Assembly: GCA_026545765.1 (NCBI GenBank)
Contig: JAIFAC010000230.1
Location: 62,001 to 126,000, forward strand
Direction: 5' to 3'
DNA from: Plantago major
Taxonomy: Eukaryota; Streptophyta; Magnoliopsida; Lamiales; Plantaginaceae
DNA length: 64,000 nt
The notes under the pieces are model-generated. The model was not told the DNA's origin, searched no databases, and saw nothing but the letters and a program-made list of their open reading frames with translations. Shown in pieces: positions 1 through 10,352 of the stretch. Numbering within the stretch: the stretch's first letter is position 1; every line of letters starts with the position of its first letter. Both the position numbers and the translations under genes were made by a program.

Positions 1-83
1 ATCGAGACAATTGGTGTCTCAGATATCTTGTTGTGAAGTGGAGACTTGGAAGTCTGGTCCTCATCAACCTTTCTTTCTTGAAC

Positions 84-168
84 CTGAGAATTAAAATTAT
101 CACTATACTTAGGAAATTTTATCAAGAAAACTTTAAGTGACAAGTCAGATATCTGAGAGGTCAATTAC
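84..168 (-). other. Intron-like unit in accessory gene of element A
   Basis: Read on the minus strand, an exon ending ATGGAG is followed by a donor starting GTAATT at 168, an AT-rich 85-bp stretch, and an acceptor ending CTCAG at 84, then an exon beginning GTTCAAG. The downstream exon matches the accessory exon of element B at 38263-38310. A second, less clean unit lies at about 305-396: donor AAG|GTATAT, with an acceptor that seems to have lost its AG. Element B has GT-AG introns of similar size in the same gene region. Calling these spliceosomal introns is inference from the motifs and the homology. Confidence 0.55.
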
Positions 169-1499
169 CTCCATGGGAGGCTCAGATTGTCTCTCTCGAG
201 ACTTGTGCCTCGAATCTTTTCGTGATGAAGGCCTTGATGCCTCATCAATTTCCATAGTGTGGGATGTCGCAACTCGCCCCTTGCACTTCTACTCGAGTGA
301 GCCCGTGAGTAGAAAGTATTGAGTAATTTAGAAGAAGTTTAAGATAACCCAAGGTGAAGAATTTTATCACCGATTTTCATATATATATATATATACCTTC
401 ATATGGAAGGCTCAATGATGTGTTCTTCAAACCTTGTTGGTTTCGGTCCTTTCGCATTTCATTTTATCTTCCTCTTTCATTGGAGCTCGTTAGAAACATT
501 TACTTTAAGCACATGAACATATGATCGAAAAGTGTTATCTTAAGAATCTTTATCACCGTGGCATGTGCTCGATTTCTTAAGAGGTGAAGTTGGGGAACCT
601 CCTTCTCGCTTCGAGGCAAGCTTCCTTCCTCTTGTTTCGTGTTTCTAACTCAGCCAGAATAAAGAAATTTTATAAGTAACAAGATATATATAAGCATAAA
701 GTTTCACAAGATGAGAGTTAAACCATTCACCACCGATCCATGTCAGTCGATTGGTCTCAAACTCGTGACCCTTCTATACTTTGGTCTTCTTGTTCCAAAG
801 AATACTTCTTGTTTGAAGTTTCGTACTTCACACCTTTCCCGAGTGTGCAACTCAGCTTGCCTCCCGGTTGATCATTCGGTAGAAGTCTCATTGATCCTCT
901 CTCATCGAGTCAGAACCCGCTTTGCGTGATTTTCTTCAAAGATACCGCATTGCCGTAATTCAAAATGGAGTTCATTTACCATTTCATCAACCACTTGTGG
1001 CTGTGGTTGTGGTTGTTGTGGTTGTCCGGAAGCGTAAGATTGGTCAAGAGAGTGTTCTTCCGATTTTTAGATGTATGCTTCCATCAAGATCCGCCAAAGA
1101 CTAAAATACTACTCATCGTGGCTTTTTGAAGTTGTGCGAAGAAACGCTCCTCGATGATGTGTTTGCACCAACAACCTTTGCTATAGGTGCTTGTTCAAGA
1201 ACCCGAGGTGTAGGTTCTTCTTCAAACCTTTTACCGCCACTATTTCAAGAATCCTTAGCCCTTTTGTTCTTTCTAGACTTGAGAGATGACTAGCTTCTCA
1301 TCTTCATCGCCGAGCTCTCATCAAGATTAGGAACCGATCGTCCATTACTCCCGTGGTTTCGCAGATAGGGCTTCGTGTTTTTCACCACTTTTGGCAAGAT
1401 TTATGAGTTCATCGCCAGGCTTCGCAATAGTCTTCACATTTCAAAGCACTTTCTCTTGGTCAGTCTACTTGTTCAAGAGTTGATAACTCTTTACAAAGA

Positions 1500-2510
1500 T
1501 TGATGAGTTCATCCGCTTTTATCACCATCGGCAATGCCCGCAGATATCCGAGAATCGACAACCTCAATGGGTATGTCTTCCGATTTGCCGCCAGACTTCT
1601 TTCAAGTTCGCTTCTGGTCGCAACCTTTCTTCGATACCTTTTCGACTTTCGCTTCTTAGAACCTTTCGAGACCCAAGAACCTTTTTCAATAAGTTTGTAT
1701 ACTCATATTTGTAGAGTAGGTTATCGTCTATTTCATGCTCTCCGAGCTCAATGCCAAGCTTCTCCAAAGAAGTAGCATATCTTCGCACTATAGCCATCGT
1801 GGCCTTTCGCTCACCTAGTCCTTTGGCATTTTAGGCTCAAGCCTTGAATCTTCTTCACAAACTTCATGAAGGCGCATTTTCCCAGCTTAAAAGGGTTTTC
1901 CAAATTGCTTTTTTGTCGATTCAAGAAGAACATCATGATCCATCGCTCGCTTATTTGGTCAAGACCTCCTTGTAGACCATCAAAGCATCCGTGAAGAATG
2001 CAAGCCAATACATCCCAAAGGAACCATCGATGTCCGGTTCGATGTCGCAAGCTTGAACTCAAAGGGTGTATCTGATTTTTCAAGATCACACACGCCATCG
2101 CAGCTTCTTAACACCTTCAAGGAGATCATCGCCCTTGGTGTTTATTTCAATATCCTTTCCAAGATTTTGAAACTCAAACAACTTACGTAGTTGTTAAGTC
2201 CGTATGATTTCCTTTCCTCGATCGAGGTTTTGACATACACTATTGCAAAGGTTTTCGTAAACACAGAAATTATCCTGAGTTGTTGTAGAATTCCAACACA
2301 TCGAGTGATGAGATTCCTCTTGCAGCGTATAGAAAAACCCTCGATTTGTGCCTTTTCAAGCATGTCAAGAATCGCTTCGGTTTGGTTTTCAATTGCAGCC
2401 GTGAGGTATTCCTCAACCATGGCACCACCCCAAATCATTCGTGATTTGAAGTCCAATTGTCGATTAAAATCTCCTACCAAATGGTTGTTCACATAACCAA
2501 CTCGTTCTTG
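1500..2510 (-). pseudogene. Accessory gene of element A (plant transposon-protein-like), broken
   Basis: Two minus-strand open stretches, about 1564-2098 and 2142-2492, are separated by frameshifts. The segment at 1830-1990 contains CFDGLQGGLDQIS, matching CFDGNKGGVDQIS of element B at 36680-36715, followed by a matching WxMM block and a lysine-rich tail. The N-terminal part resembles the NWGAFLVKRY region of element B. This places the gene downstream of pol in both copies, where Sireviruses carry an envelope-like or accessory ORF. Function is unknown; no membrane segment or signal peptide is evident. Frameshifts make it non-functional as read. Confidence 0.6.
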
Positions 2511-3335
2511 CTTTTCAGCATCAAAGGAGGATTGAGATTTCAGCAGAAGAATTCTTTGGGGCCATCTCTTTATATAGTGTAGATTTGGATTGGTGTTTGA
2601 AAGAGATTTGATTTAGTAATTCTTGCGTAAAAACTTAATCTTGATTTGCAGAGATTGTAGAAGATTTGCAGAGAATCAAGAGATGTTTTTGATTTTTTTG
2701 TGCAAGTTTAAATTTCGATTAGGAAAGTGATTTCTTTTGCCAAAATCCTATATATATAGCAATAGAATCTCAAATGCATAAATACATATAAATTGATTTT
2801 GTGTACGATTCTGATTTGCAAGCGCGTGAGCAAAAGCTAGTTCGCATTAAATGCAAAGTGGGCTTTGTCTAATTTTTACAAATCACTATTTATCGTGGAA
2901 TTAATTTCCACCGATAGATCAATCGCTAATTTCATCAAGGGTCACCATTGCTTTTTCAAAGAATGATCACAATCAACAAGTGTAATTGTGCCCATTTAAT
3001 GAATTTTGGCTATTAGCTATCCGAATCACGCTTGTATGACCAAGAACACCGCCAGATCGAATCCGCTTTATACTTAGGATTTTTCCAAGTTTTTCATCAA
3101 GATAGAAATAATGCGAATTTCAAGAGAGTAGTTGACTACAGATAGTTGTACTATTCTCCGTTGTGTTCACCGTTTATAGAGTGATTCAGATATCTGAGTT
3201 CCGCTTCGTAGATCTTAAGTCGCCTTTTTTGCTCTTTAGCCTTTTTTACTCGGATACCTCCTGCATTTCTTTCTCTTCTCGATGCCCGCTCCGATACCTC
3301 TTCTCTGGATGCCCGTTCCAGATTCCTGAACTCTT

Positions 3336-3728
3336 TTAGTTCATTGGTAGTTCCATTAGTCCAAGACTATGTCTTAAGGCTAAGAATCTACTTTCTTGTA
3401 GTGGCTTAGTGAAGATATCTGCAAGTTGGTCTTCAGTGCCAATCTTGAGTATCTCTATATTGCCTCTTTCAACATGGTCTCTGATGAAGTGATGTCTAAT
3501 ATCAATATGCTTTGTTCTGGCATGAAATTTAGGATTCTGTGTAATTGCAATAGCACTTGTGTTGTCACAGAAAATGGGATTTTTCTCTTCAATGAGTCCA
3601 TAGTCTTTAAGTTGTTGTTGTATCCACAAAATTTGTGTTGCACAACAACCAGCAGCAATATATTCAGCCTCTGTGGTAGAAGTTACAATTGAGTTTTGCT
3701 TCTTGCTAAAGCATGAGATAAGTCTAGT
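3336..3728 (-). pseudogene. Copia RNase H domain, C-terminal pol (element A)
   Basis: C-terminal part of Copia pol. The open part (3336-3629) contains FCDNTSAIAI, the RNase H motif with its catalytic Asp, then KHIDIRHHFIRD and EDQLADIFTKPL, and ends at the natural pol terminus (ELPMN and stop). RNase H degrades the RNA strand of the RNA:DNA hybrid during reverse transcription. The sequence is almost the same as element B at 34840-35137. The frame breaks upstream, near 3630-3840, where comparison with element B shows several small indels around a YSDSDYAG-like motif. Confidence 0.85.
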
Positions 3729-3838
3729 ACCCAGAAACTGACAAGTTCCTGAGGTGCTTTTCCTATCAAGCAGTGATCAAGATAATCATTCGAGTACCCA
3801 TAAACTCAATCCGCTTTTAGGATACCACAATCCTACAT

Positions 3839-4596
3839 CTATCGCACTTTTACATACCTTAATATTTTCATAGCAATGTTGTAGTGTGTTTGCATCGGAT
3901 TTGTCTGAAATCTAGCACACACTCCAACGGCGTATTGAATATCAGGTCTACTTGCAGTGAGGTAAAGTAGTGAACCTATCAATTTCCTATACTTATGTTC
4001 TTCAACACTCTTGTCTGATTCAGTATAGGTCATTTTGGTTCCAATGCTCATAGGTATCTTAGCATTCTTTCGTAAGGCTTAAGATTGAATTTTGTGAGCA
4101 TATCTTTTGCATACTTTGTTTGACTAATGAATATTCCATCATTGAGTTGCTTGACTTGCAATCCTAGAAAATAATTCATTTCTCCCATCATGCTCATCTC
4201 AAACTTACTTTTCATGAGATTTGCAAAGTCATTACAAAGTTGCTTGTCCTTAGATCCAAATATGATGTCATCAACATATACTTGAACTAAGAGTAGTTTC
4301 CCATCATGGTTTAAGGTAAATAAAGTTTTATCAACTTCACCTTTCTTGAAACCACTTTCCAGAAGGTATTTGGCCAAAGTGTCATACCATGCTCTTGGAG
4401 CCTGTTTCAGTCCATACAGAGCTTTTTGTAGTTTATAGACCATTCTACTTTTTGAGGAAACTTCAAAGCCAGGTGATTTCTCAACATAAACTTCTTCTGT
4501 AAGTTCACCGTTCAAGAATGCACTTTTGACATCCATCTGATAAACTTTAAAATCTTTATGAGCTGCAAAGGCTAGAAAGAGTCTTATTGCATCCAA
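3839..4596 (-). pseudogene. Copia reverse transcriptase, truncated (element A)
   Basis: Minus-strand RT fragment in two frames (3839-4051 and 4048-4596). It contains [22 protein letters not shown] and the catalytic YVDDIIFGS, then the connection segment GSLLYLTASRPDIQYAVGVC. Roughly 95% of residues match element B at 33880-34550. The N-terminal third of the RT domain ([15 protein letters not shown] in element B) is missing because of the deletion at ~4610. A frameshift lies near 4048. Confidence 0.88.
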
Positions 4597-4605
4597 TCTG
4601 GCAAC

Positions 4606-4850
4606 TTAGTAGTTGCAGTGGTCTAACACTAGAGTGTCTAGTTTTGGACTTGAAAGAGATTTTGGATTGTTTCCCCATCTGACATGCGTAATGTATATCA
4701 TCCTTTCCAAAGACGCTTTGGGAAGGCCAACCACTAACTCTTTCTCGCAAGTTTGTTCGTAGTTTTGAAGTTCAAGTGACTCATTCTTTTCACATAACCA
4801 AGGTTTTCCAGGTGACCAGATTGACTCACCATGAGACATTCTTCAACAGG
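4606..4850 (-). pseudogene. Copia GAG-pre-integrase / integrase zinc region (element A)
   Basis: Minus-strand remnant matching element B at 32180-32405. The sequence around MSHGES..W, ELVVGLPKAS and CQMGKQSKISFKSK corresponds to the HHCC zinc-binding region of integrase in a shifted frame. It stops at the RPLQLL block and is joined directly to RT, so the DDE core is absent. Confidence 0.75.
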
Positions 4851-4979
4851 TGTATGCCCAATCGGCAACATAAAGATCGCTTTTCCGCCGAAAGCAACCA
4901 AGACTGCCTTTGACTCATTGTCAATTAGTTTGCGATTTTGCTTTGAATTTTATAGTAAAACCTTTGTTCGCAAACCTGC

Positions 4980-5215
4980 TCATGCTAAATAGATTATATT
5001 TCAAATCCTTAACATGTAATACGCCTGATTGTTAATGTTCCTAATTTGACGCTAAATCCTGAGAGGGATTTAGTTCTCTCCAAAGAAATGATATCCGGTC
5101 CTGTTGCAAGCTTTGTAATCGATCGGATTTGCTTTGTCTCCGTCATGTGCTTTCCGTGATCCGCTATCAAATACCCATTGTGCTTTAGTCCGTGAAGCAT
5201 TCTCGCATATAACAG
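4980..5215 (-). pseudogene. Copia protease remnant (element A)
   Basis: Minus-strand remnant of the aspartic protease region. It keeps GKHMT, GPDI and a block matching LGFGNIKLGSLTI of element B (31930-31980). The catalytic DSG of element B reads ADHG here, so the active site is lost or frameshifted. Confidence 0.65.
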
Positions 5216-7726
5216 GAACAGGAGATTAGGTTCTCAATTTATATTGAACCATCAGACTAAACAATCGTCAAAGAGGGAATCCATTTTGAATGAATTTCCT
5301 CGAACATTCTTTTGTCCGATAGAACATAAGGAGGAATTCTCATTGAATGATTATCATTATTAAGAATTATTTTCTTCCTCGTGTGTTCCTAGGTGCTCCA
5401 TTTGGTGCTTTCAGACACTGTCAGTTTCGAGTTTGCTTTTCAAAGAACTTAGCTTTCTCGCCGATTTCTTCTAGCTCGCATTCGGATTTTCAGGCTTGAT
5501 TCAACTTCCACTTCGATAATTGCTTTGAGCAATTCTAGCCTTCACCATCGTTTCGCTCTTGTTTGTATTCATGAGCAAGTTGTTTCGATGCCTTTATAGC
5601 CAATACTGCTTTCGAGCACTTGAAGCTATCTGAGATCTTTTCTCAGCAGCCTTTGCTAGTCTCGTTGATCCAATTTCTTTCCGTAAAAGTGACATGAGAG
5701 AATTTGCGCCTCGCAATTCTACCATTTTGAGAGACATAGCATCGCTGGTGTTTACACTTTTCGTTGTTGTGTTTCTTTTCGTAGACGTCCATCGCTTTAT
5801 TTTTGACTTGTTTTTCCCACAAAGGTTTAGTCGAATCGCCTTTCCTTTGTCAACAATCTTCGCCTTCCGACCGATACTATAGCATGGGAACCATCTTGTC
5901 GAGTACTTACAAATGTTCTTCTTTCCTCACTCTTATTCGTGAGTGATAGAACAACTGCTCATGTATTCAAATTTCAAGTCCTTTCTTTTCAAGGATCTCT
6001 TAAGTAAGATTGTACTTCAAGAAGAGTGTCACTAGCTTCGCATAAGATTGAAAAGATAATTCTTTCTTTTGAGTTCCTTGTTCTCGTAAAGAAGATCTTC
6101 ATATTTCTTTCGTAATTCACCATCGCTTCTTTATGTGACTTTTCAGATATCCGAGCTTTGAGAAATGCATTTTCAGATCCTTTTCTCGATATCTTAACTA
6201 ATTGAGAATTTTCCTTGCAAGAGAATTCTTTCTTCTTCAAGATTTTCGCTCTAGCTCGGTCATTAGAAATTCTCTTCATAGATGTCAAGATCTTTCCGAG
6301 ATTTTCTAGATCTTTTATTTCTTCTTCATCACTTTCATAAGTATAACAAGAAGTATGTTACCTCATCAGCCATAAGATGATTTCTATGTTAGAGATGTCC
6401 TGACCATTAATCTCAAAGAACTCCACACATTTCATTCTTCTTGAGGTCAAGTCGATTATATCATGAGTAACTCCACATAATTCTCGTGATGGTAAGATTG
6501 AATCATCCAATTGTCATCTTCGTAACTGCTCATAGTCTAGAGCATCCAATGAGTTTGATTTTCTTTCTTCGCTTAATAAAGCTCGCTTCTTCCAAGATTC
6601 TTCTATCTTTCTTGTCACCGTCCTTAGTTTGTTGAAGGCGTGACAATCCTTCTTGAAGTGACCAGTGTTTCATAATAGAAGCGTATATCGCTTTCCAATT
6701 TCTACTTCCTCAAGACATGATGCTTTCGAAATGGGTTGTTCAATGAAGCTTTGCATATTTTTGTATCGGTGATAGTTCGAGCCTAGATGCTTTTTCAAAT
6801 TTCTTCGCTTTTCTTCTCTCAATTTCTCGACCGACATATTTGCTCATTTGCTTTGCAAAGAAGAGCATCCTCGCCTCTTCCTTGCTTTTCTTCTTTAGAA
6901 GTTCCTCGAGCAACTAGAGCAATATTCGCAACTTTTCAGCTTGTTTGTTCTCTTTGTGTTGTCTCATAATCAACCGTAGTAAGATGTGAGAAGAGTTCCA
7001 CCGAGTGATATTCGCATACCTTGATTAAAATAAAAGAATTTAGTATGCTCCAAATGGTTAAGACTCGACAATAGTCTTAATCTTTTCCGACCGAGAGTAT
7101 CTGTTGCTTTCCCAAGTGCCGCCATATCACGATGAGAGTGGTAAATCAAATCAAGTTCTTCCAGAGTTTCAAAGGTCCTTGTTTGAAATTTTGAAATTTC
7201 AACTTGAGAACTTCAACTTGTTTTCTTGGTTTTCTCCCACAGATTTCTTCAATCACCCAGTGCAACTTTGCTTTAGCACCCACGCTTTACATCGTATGTA
7301 CTCAGTGTAGATCCGATGATGATATTACGAGCTTGACCATCCAGACGATTTCTCTTGGCATCTTCCGATGTCCGTAGTTCTCTCGGCTTTCGTTCAGAAT
7401 AACTCGACTAGTAGATCTCCACTTGTCGACGATCGCTTGTGAAGATCCTTCGCTTGATCTCCGCTCTACCACTAGAAACCTCCATGACTTGTTTAAGTTG
7501 TTGAATGACTATCGGGCCATTTTTATTACTTCGATCATTTCACTTATGGCTTCAAGGTGGAGCATCATGTTATTTTTCCATTTCTCGTAGTTCTCCTGGT
7601 TTGAGAACGGTGCATCACTCGAGACATTCCCGCACACTTAACACACAAATTAAATAGTCCTCAGAATGGACAAAGTTCCTTCACCTATCTGGGATCTAGG
7701 TTCAAGTGTAAGGCTTGTGAACCTCC
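5216..7726 (-). pseudogene. gag and gag-protease linker, heavily frameshifted (element A)
   Basis: Minus-strand counterpart of element B 29280-31790, recognised at the nucleotide level. 6480-6560 matches the region of element B at 30430-30500, 5989-6288 contains the coiled-coil linker (SYLRDP near 6000), and 6860-6915 matches gag around 30035-30100. No open frame longer than about 100 codons survives. The strand is unusually rich in TCGA/TTCG where element B has TCTGA or TCAGA. Confidence 0.6.
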
Positions 7727-7738
7727 CCGCCGATACCA
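7727..7738 (-). other. Primer binding site of element A (damaged)
   Basis: Directly inside the LTR, the minus strand reads AG then TGGTATCG, where element B has TGGTATCAGAGC, the usual plant initiator tRNA-Met PBS. The first seven bases match and the rest has lost CAG/CTG-type positions. Confidence 0.7.
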
Positions 7739-7740
7739 CT

Positions 7741-9261
7741 TGTTGGTCCAGATAACGCAAAGTAAAAGACTAGAGGGGGTGAATAGTCTTTAAAACTTTT
7801 GTCGATAAAACTATTTCTCGAGATATCTGTAGATATCTCGATACTTAGATTGAGCATAAACAGCTAAAGTGTGTGTGTGTGTTCAAATGTAAGTACAGAG
7901 AAGTAAATAACAGAAGTATAGTGGTATCCTGGAGGTGGCGTAATCCTCCAACTAATCCACTTCGGTCTTCCAAAGACCTAGAATTCACTAGAATAGATAA
8001 TTGAGGTCACCTTACAAAAATCCTATTCTAAGATTCCTTAAACAAATGGTTCCCAACCAAATGTTCCCCGAAGTTGTTCCCCGCTTTCACAAATAAGTAC
8101 TTCTCGACTGTAAACCTTTTGAGCTATTCCTAGCTTCCCAAGCTAAGTACTTCATGTGCTCAATAACCTTGAGTTATTCCTTAGTTTCACAAACTAAGTA
8201 CTTCCCTGCTCCACGCCATGATGGTGTTGGTTTTGATCGAGTTGTCGATGAGCTTCTTTAATAACTTTTCGCTAATCGATAGCTCTGTGAATCAAGTATA
8301 CTTAATACACTTTTCAATGTATGGTATCTTGTTCTTTTTACTGACCCAAGTCTTAGATAATTGTTCAAGATAATGAATCTCAGATACTTGATCTTTCAAT
8401 TCAACTCTTTCACAAATAGCAGTGCTTGTTTAGGATCAGGACACTTAGAACTTTAGTGCTACTTAAGATCAGGAGCTTTGGTCGCAACAGAAAGCTTTGA
8501 GGATAAGTAGTTTGCTTGAGAGAATATGTTGTTTAGCGTGTTTATGGAGTTCAAGGTGTCTTCTCAAGTAGTCTAAGTGTTGATATTTATAGATGAATTT
8601 GAATGCCGTTGAATAGTATCCGTTAGGCTTAAATCAAATTCAAACTATTGATATCTGTGTATAATCAGTTGCAAGGTTTGTCTTCTTCTTCGTAGGTACC
8701 GCTGCTTTTATTCGCATATCTCCGTCTGCATTAAATGCATTGTATCGCACTTTTGTCCTCAGAGTGCCAATGTAACTATGCTCGTGACGTAGACTAGTAT
8801 TATCTGATTCTTTGCACGTCCTTATCTTCAATCTTCAGATACCACTTTATTGAAACAACTTTGTTGCAATATATTTCTTTTTCAGAAATGTGGTTAAGGC
8901 TCAAGGTATCTGAGAGTAGATATCTGTGGGCACTTTCCTGGTTTTCAGAAAACCTTCCAGCCTCGGACATCTAAAACTATTTCAAGAATCTTGTGCGCTT
9001 TCTTCAAGTCTTCAATGTCGCTGAGCTTGTTCCGCTTGGATGTCTTCTTCTTGGTCTTCTTCATAAAATAAAATTACATTTTGAGACCTAACATCCTATA
9101 CAAGATTAGCTAGACTATCATACTTAGTGGGTTTCCTCTTTTACAATGTTCAAGTGAACCAAGAGTACTAATCACCTTTTTGAGACTAAGATAAGTCATC
9201 ATGTTGCTGATCAAAATCTAAACAGATATTTCTAACAAAATATCTAACAAATTTCCTAACA
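7741..9261 (-). repeat. 5' LTR of element A
   Basis: On the minus strand it begins TGTTAGGAAATTTG at 9261 and ends GGACCAACA at 7741, the same termini as the LTRs of element B. Shared blocks include the track beside the 3' end (GACTAGAGGGGGTGAATAGT as read on plus), GTGGCGTAATCCTCCAAC, and a block around CACTTGAACATTGTAAAAGA. It contains a (TG)n run near 7871-7881. Length is about 1.52 kb against ~1.42 kb in element B. Confidence 0.88.
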
Positions 9262-10352
9262 CCATGACTGCAATTTGCCTCCATAACATTAATTGAGAAA
9301 ATTTTATTCCAAATCTTAACTTTAAAGTTTCTGCAAATCCGTCAAGATGTATGCTTCCACTAAGATTCTGCCAAATTTTAAATTAGACTTGAAGTGGTTT
9401 CTTGAGCAATCTCCAACGTTTTTCCAAACCAATTCTTGACCTTTTTGTAAAACTGTGGACACCATGCATGTAGAGGAGTACCATGTACGTCGAGCCACAC
9501 CTCACGTCTTCCGCTAATGTCCATCTCCTTCCATGGACGAATGAAAGAGAACATTAAGTTTAACCAAAGTTGATCTTCCTGTAGCAATTTCACTTGATTA
9601 TCCCTGGAACTTAACTCCACAACCCAAAGGTCACTTGCGCGCTGATGAACTTTTGCCTTTTCGTATCCTTTTGCATGAAGCAGTTCTTCCACATCCTCCA
9701 TAACCACTCCAGCTTTGATTCCACAACTTAAACACCTTTTTGTCCACTCGATGTTTTCTTTTTCCGGTATAAAGAACAAGGCTGATTTACTATTATCCTC
9801 CCTTCTATCCTGCAGGCTTTTCTTCTCTTCCGACTTGTGTCTTCCTGTCTCCTTACTCACAAACTGATTCTCTTCCCCTTTAACTGAATGTTTTTCTCCC
9901 AGGTTTTTAGGAACTGTATCAGCAGGGGAGCGATCTGATTTTTCTCCCAGATTTTTTGAAGCCGCATCAGCATTGTTGCAGACCGATTGTACATAACTCA
10001 CGTGCTCTTTCCTTAATCCTGACTGTCTGATTACCTTTCCCGCCTGACCTCCTGAAACCTCTCGCCGAGCCAACTGTTCCCCTTCTTTCCGATCAAACAT
10101 AGCACGATTAGCAACAATCCTATAATCTCCGATCGACATTCCTCTTAAAGAATTCAAAACCTCTTGCACATTCACAGTTTTGTCGAACCTTGCGAACGCA
10201 AAACGCTTTCCTACCATGTTCCTTTTATTAGGCATAAAAATATCCTTAACACTCCAGATTTTCTGCAGCATCTCCTTAACATCTTTCACAAACCAGTCTT
10301 CCGGAAAATTCGAGATGTACAGAGTATCCACATTTCCTGCTTCTGAACCCAT
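9262..10352 (-). pseudogene. LINE ORF1-type protein with RRM, truncated by element A
   Basis: A 324-codon open frame (9378-10352) starts MGSEAGNVDTLYISNFPEDW. Residues ~10-85 form an RNA recognition motif: LYISNFP as RNP2-like and KRFAFARFD as RNP1-like. A polar, lysine/glutamate-rich linker follows, then a C-terminal block with VWLDVHGTPLHAWCPQFYKK typical of plant LINE ORF1 / DUF4283-like proteins. RRM-containing ORF1 is known in plant L1-clade LINEs and would bind LINE RNA. The frame shifts at ~9380 but recognisable sequence continues to 9262, where the element A LTR cuts it. No zinc knuckle, endonuclease or RT is present here. It could instead be a host RRM gene fragment, but the C-terminal block favours a LINE. 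Confidence 0.7.

Larger units (their letters stand above)
1..9261 (-). mobile_element. Element A: partial Sirevirus-type Copia LTR retrotransposon
   Basis: Runs on the minus strand from the 5' LTR (7741-9261) through PBS, gag remnants, protease, GAG-pre-integrase, RT, RNase H and an accessory gene, and leaves the window at base 1, so the 3' LTR is not seen. The order is Copia (PR-IN-RT-RH). Protein blocks at 3336-4850 are nearly identical to element B at 27745-44490, while gag and accessory parts are much more diverged and full of small indels. Relative to element B about 1.45 kb is missing at ~4610, removing the integrase catalytic core and the start of RT, so this copy cannot be autonomous. 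It interrupts a LINE ORF1 at 9262. The TSD partner is outside the window; the 5 bp next to the LTR are CCATG. Confidence 0.85.

Noticed and set aside
1030..1105. Similarity of GATGTATGCTTCCA here to the LINE region at 9347
   Set aside because: Shared word of 14 bases in otherwise different context; not enough to claim a LINE fragment inside element A.
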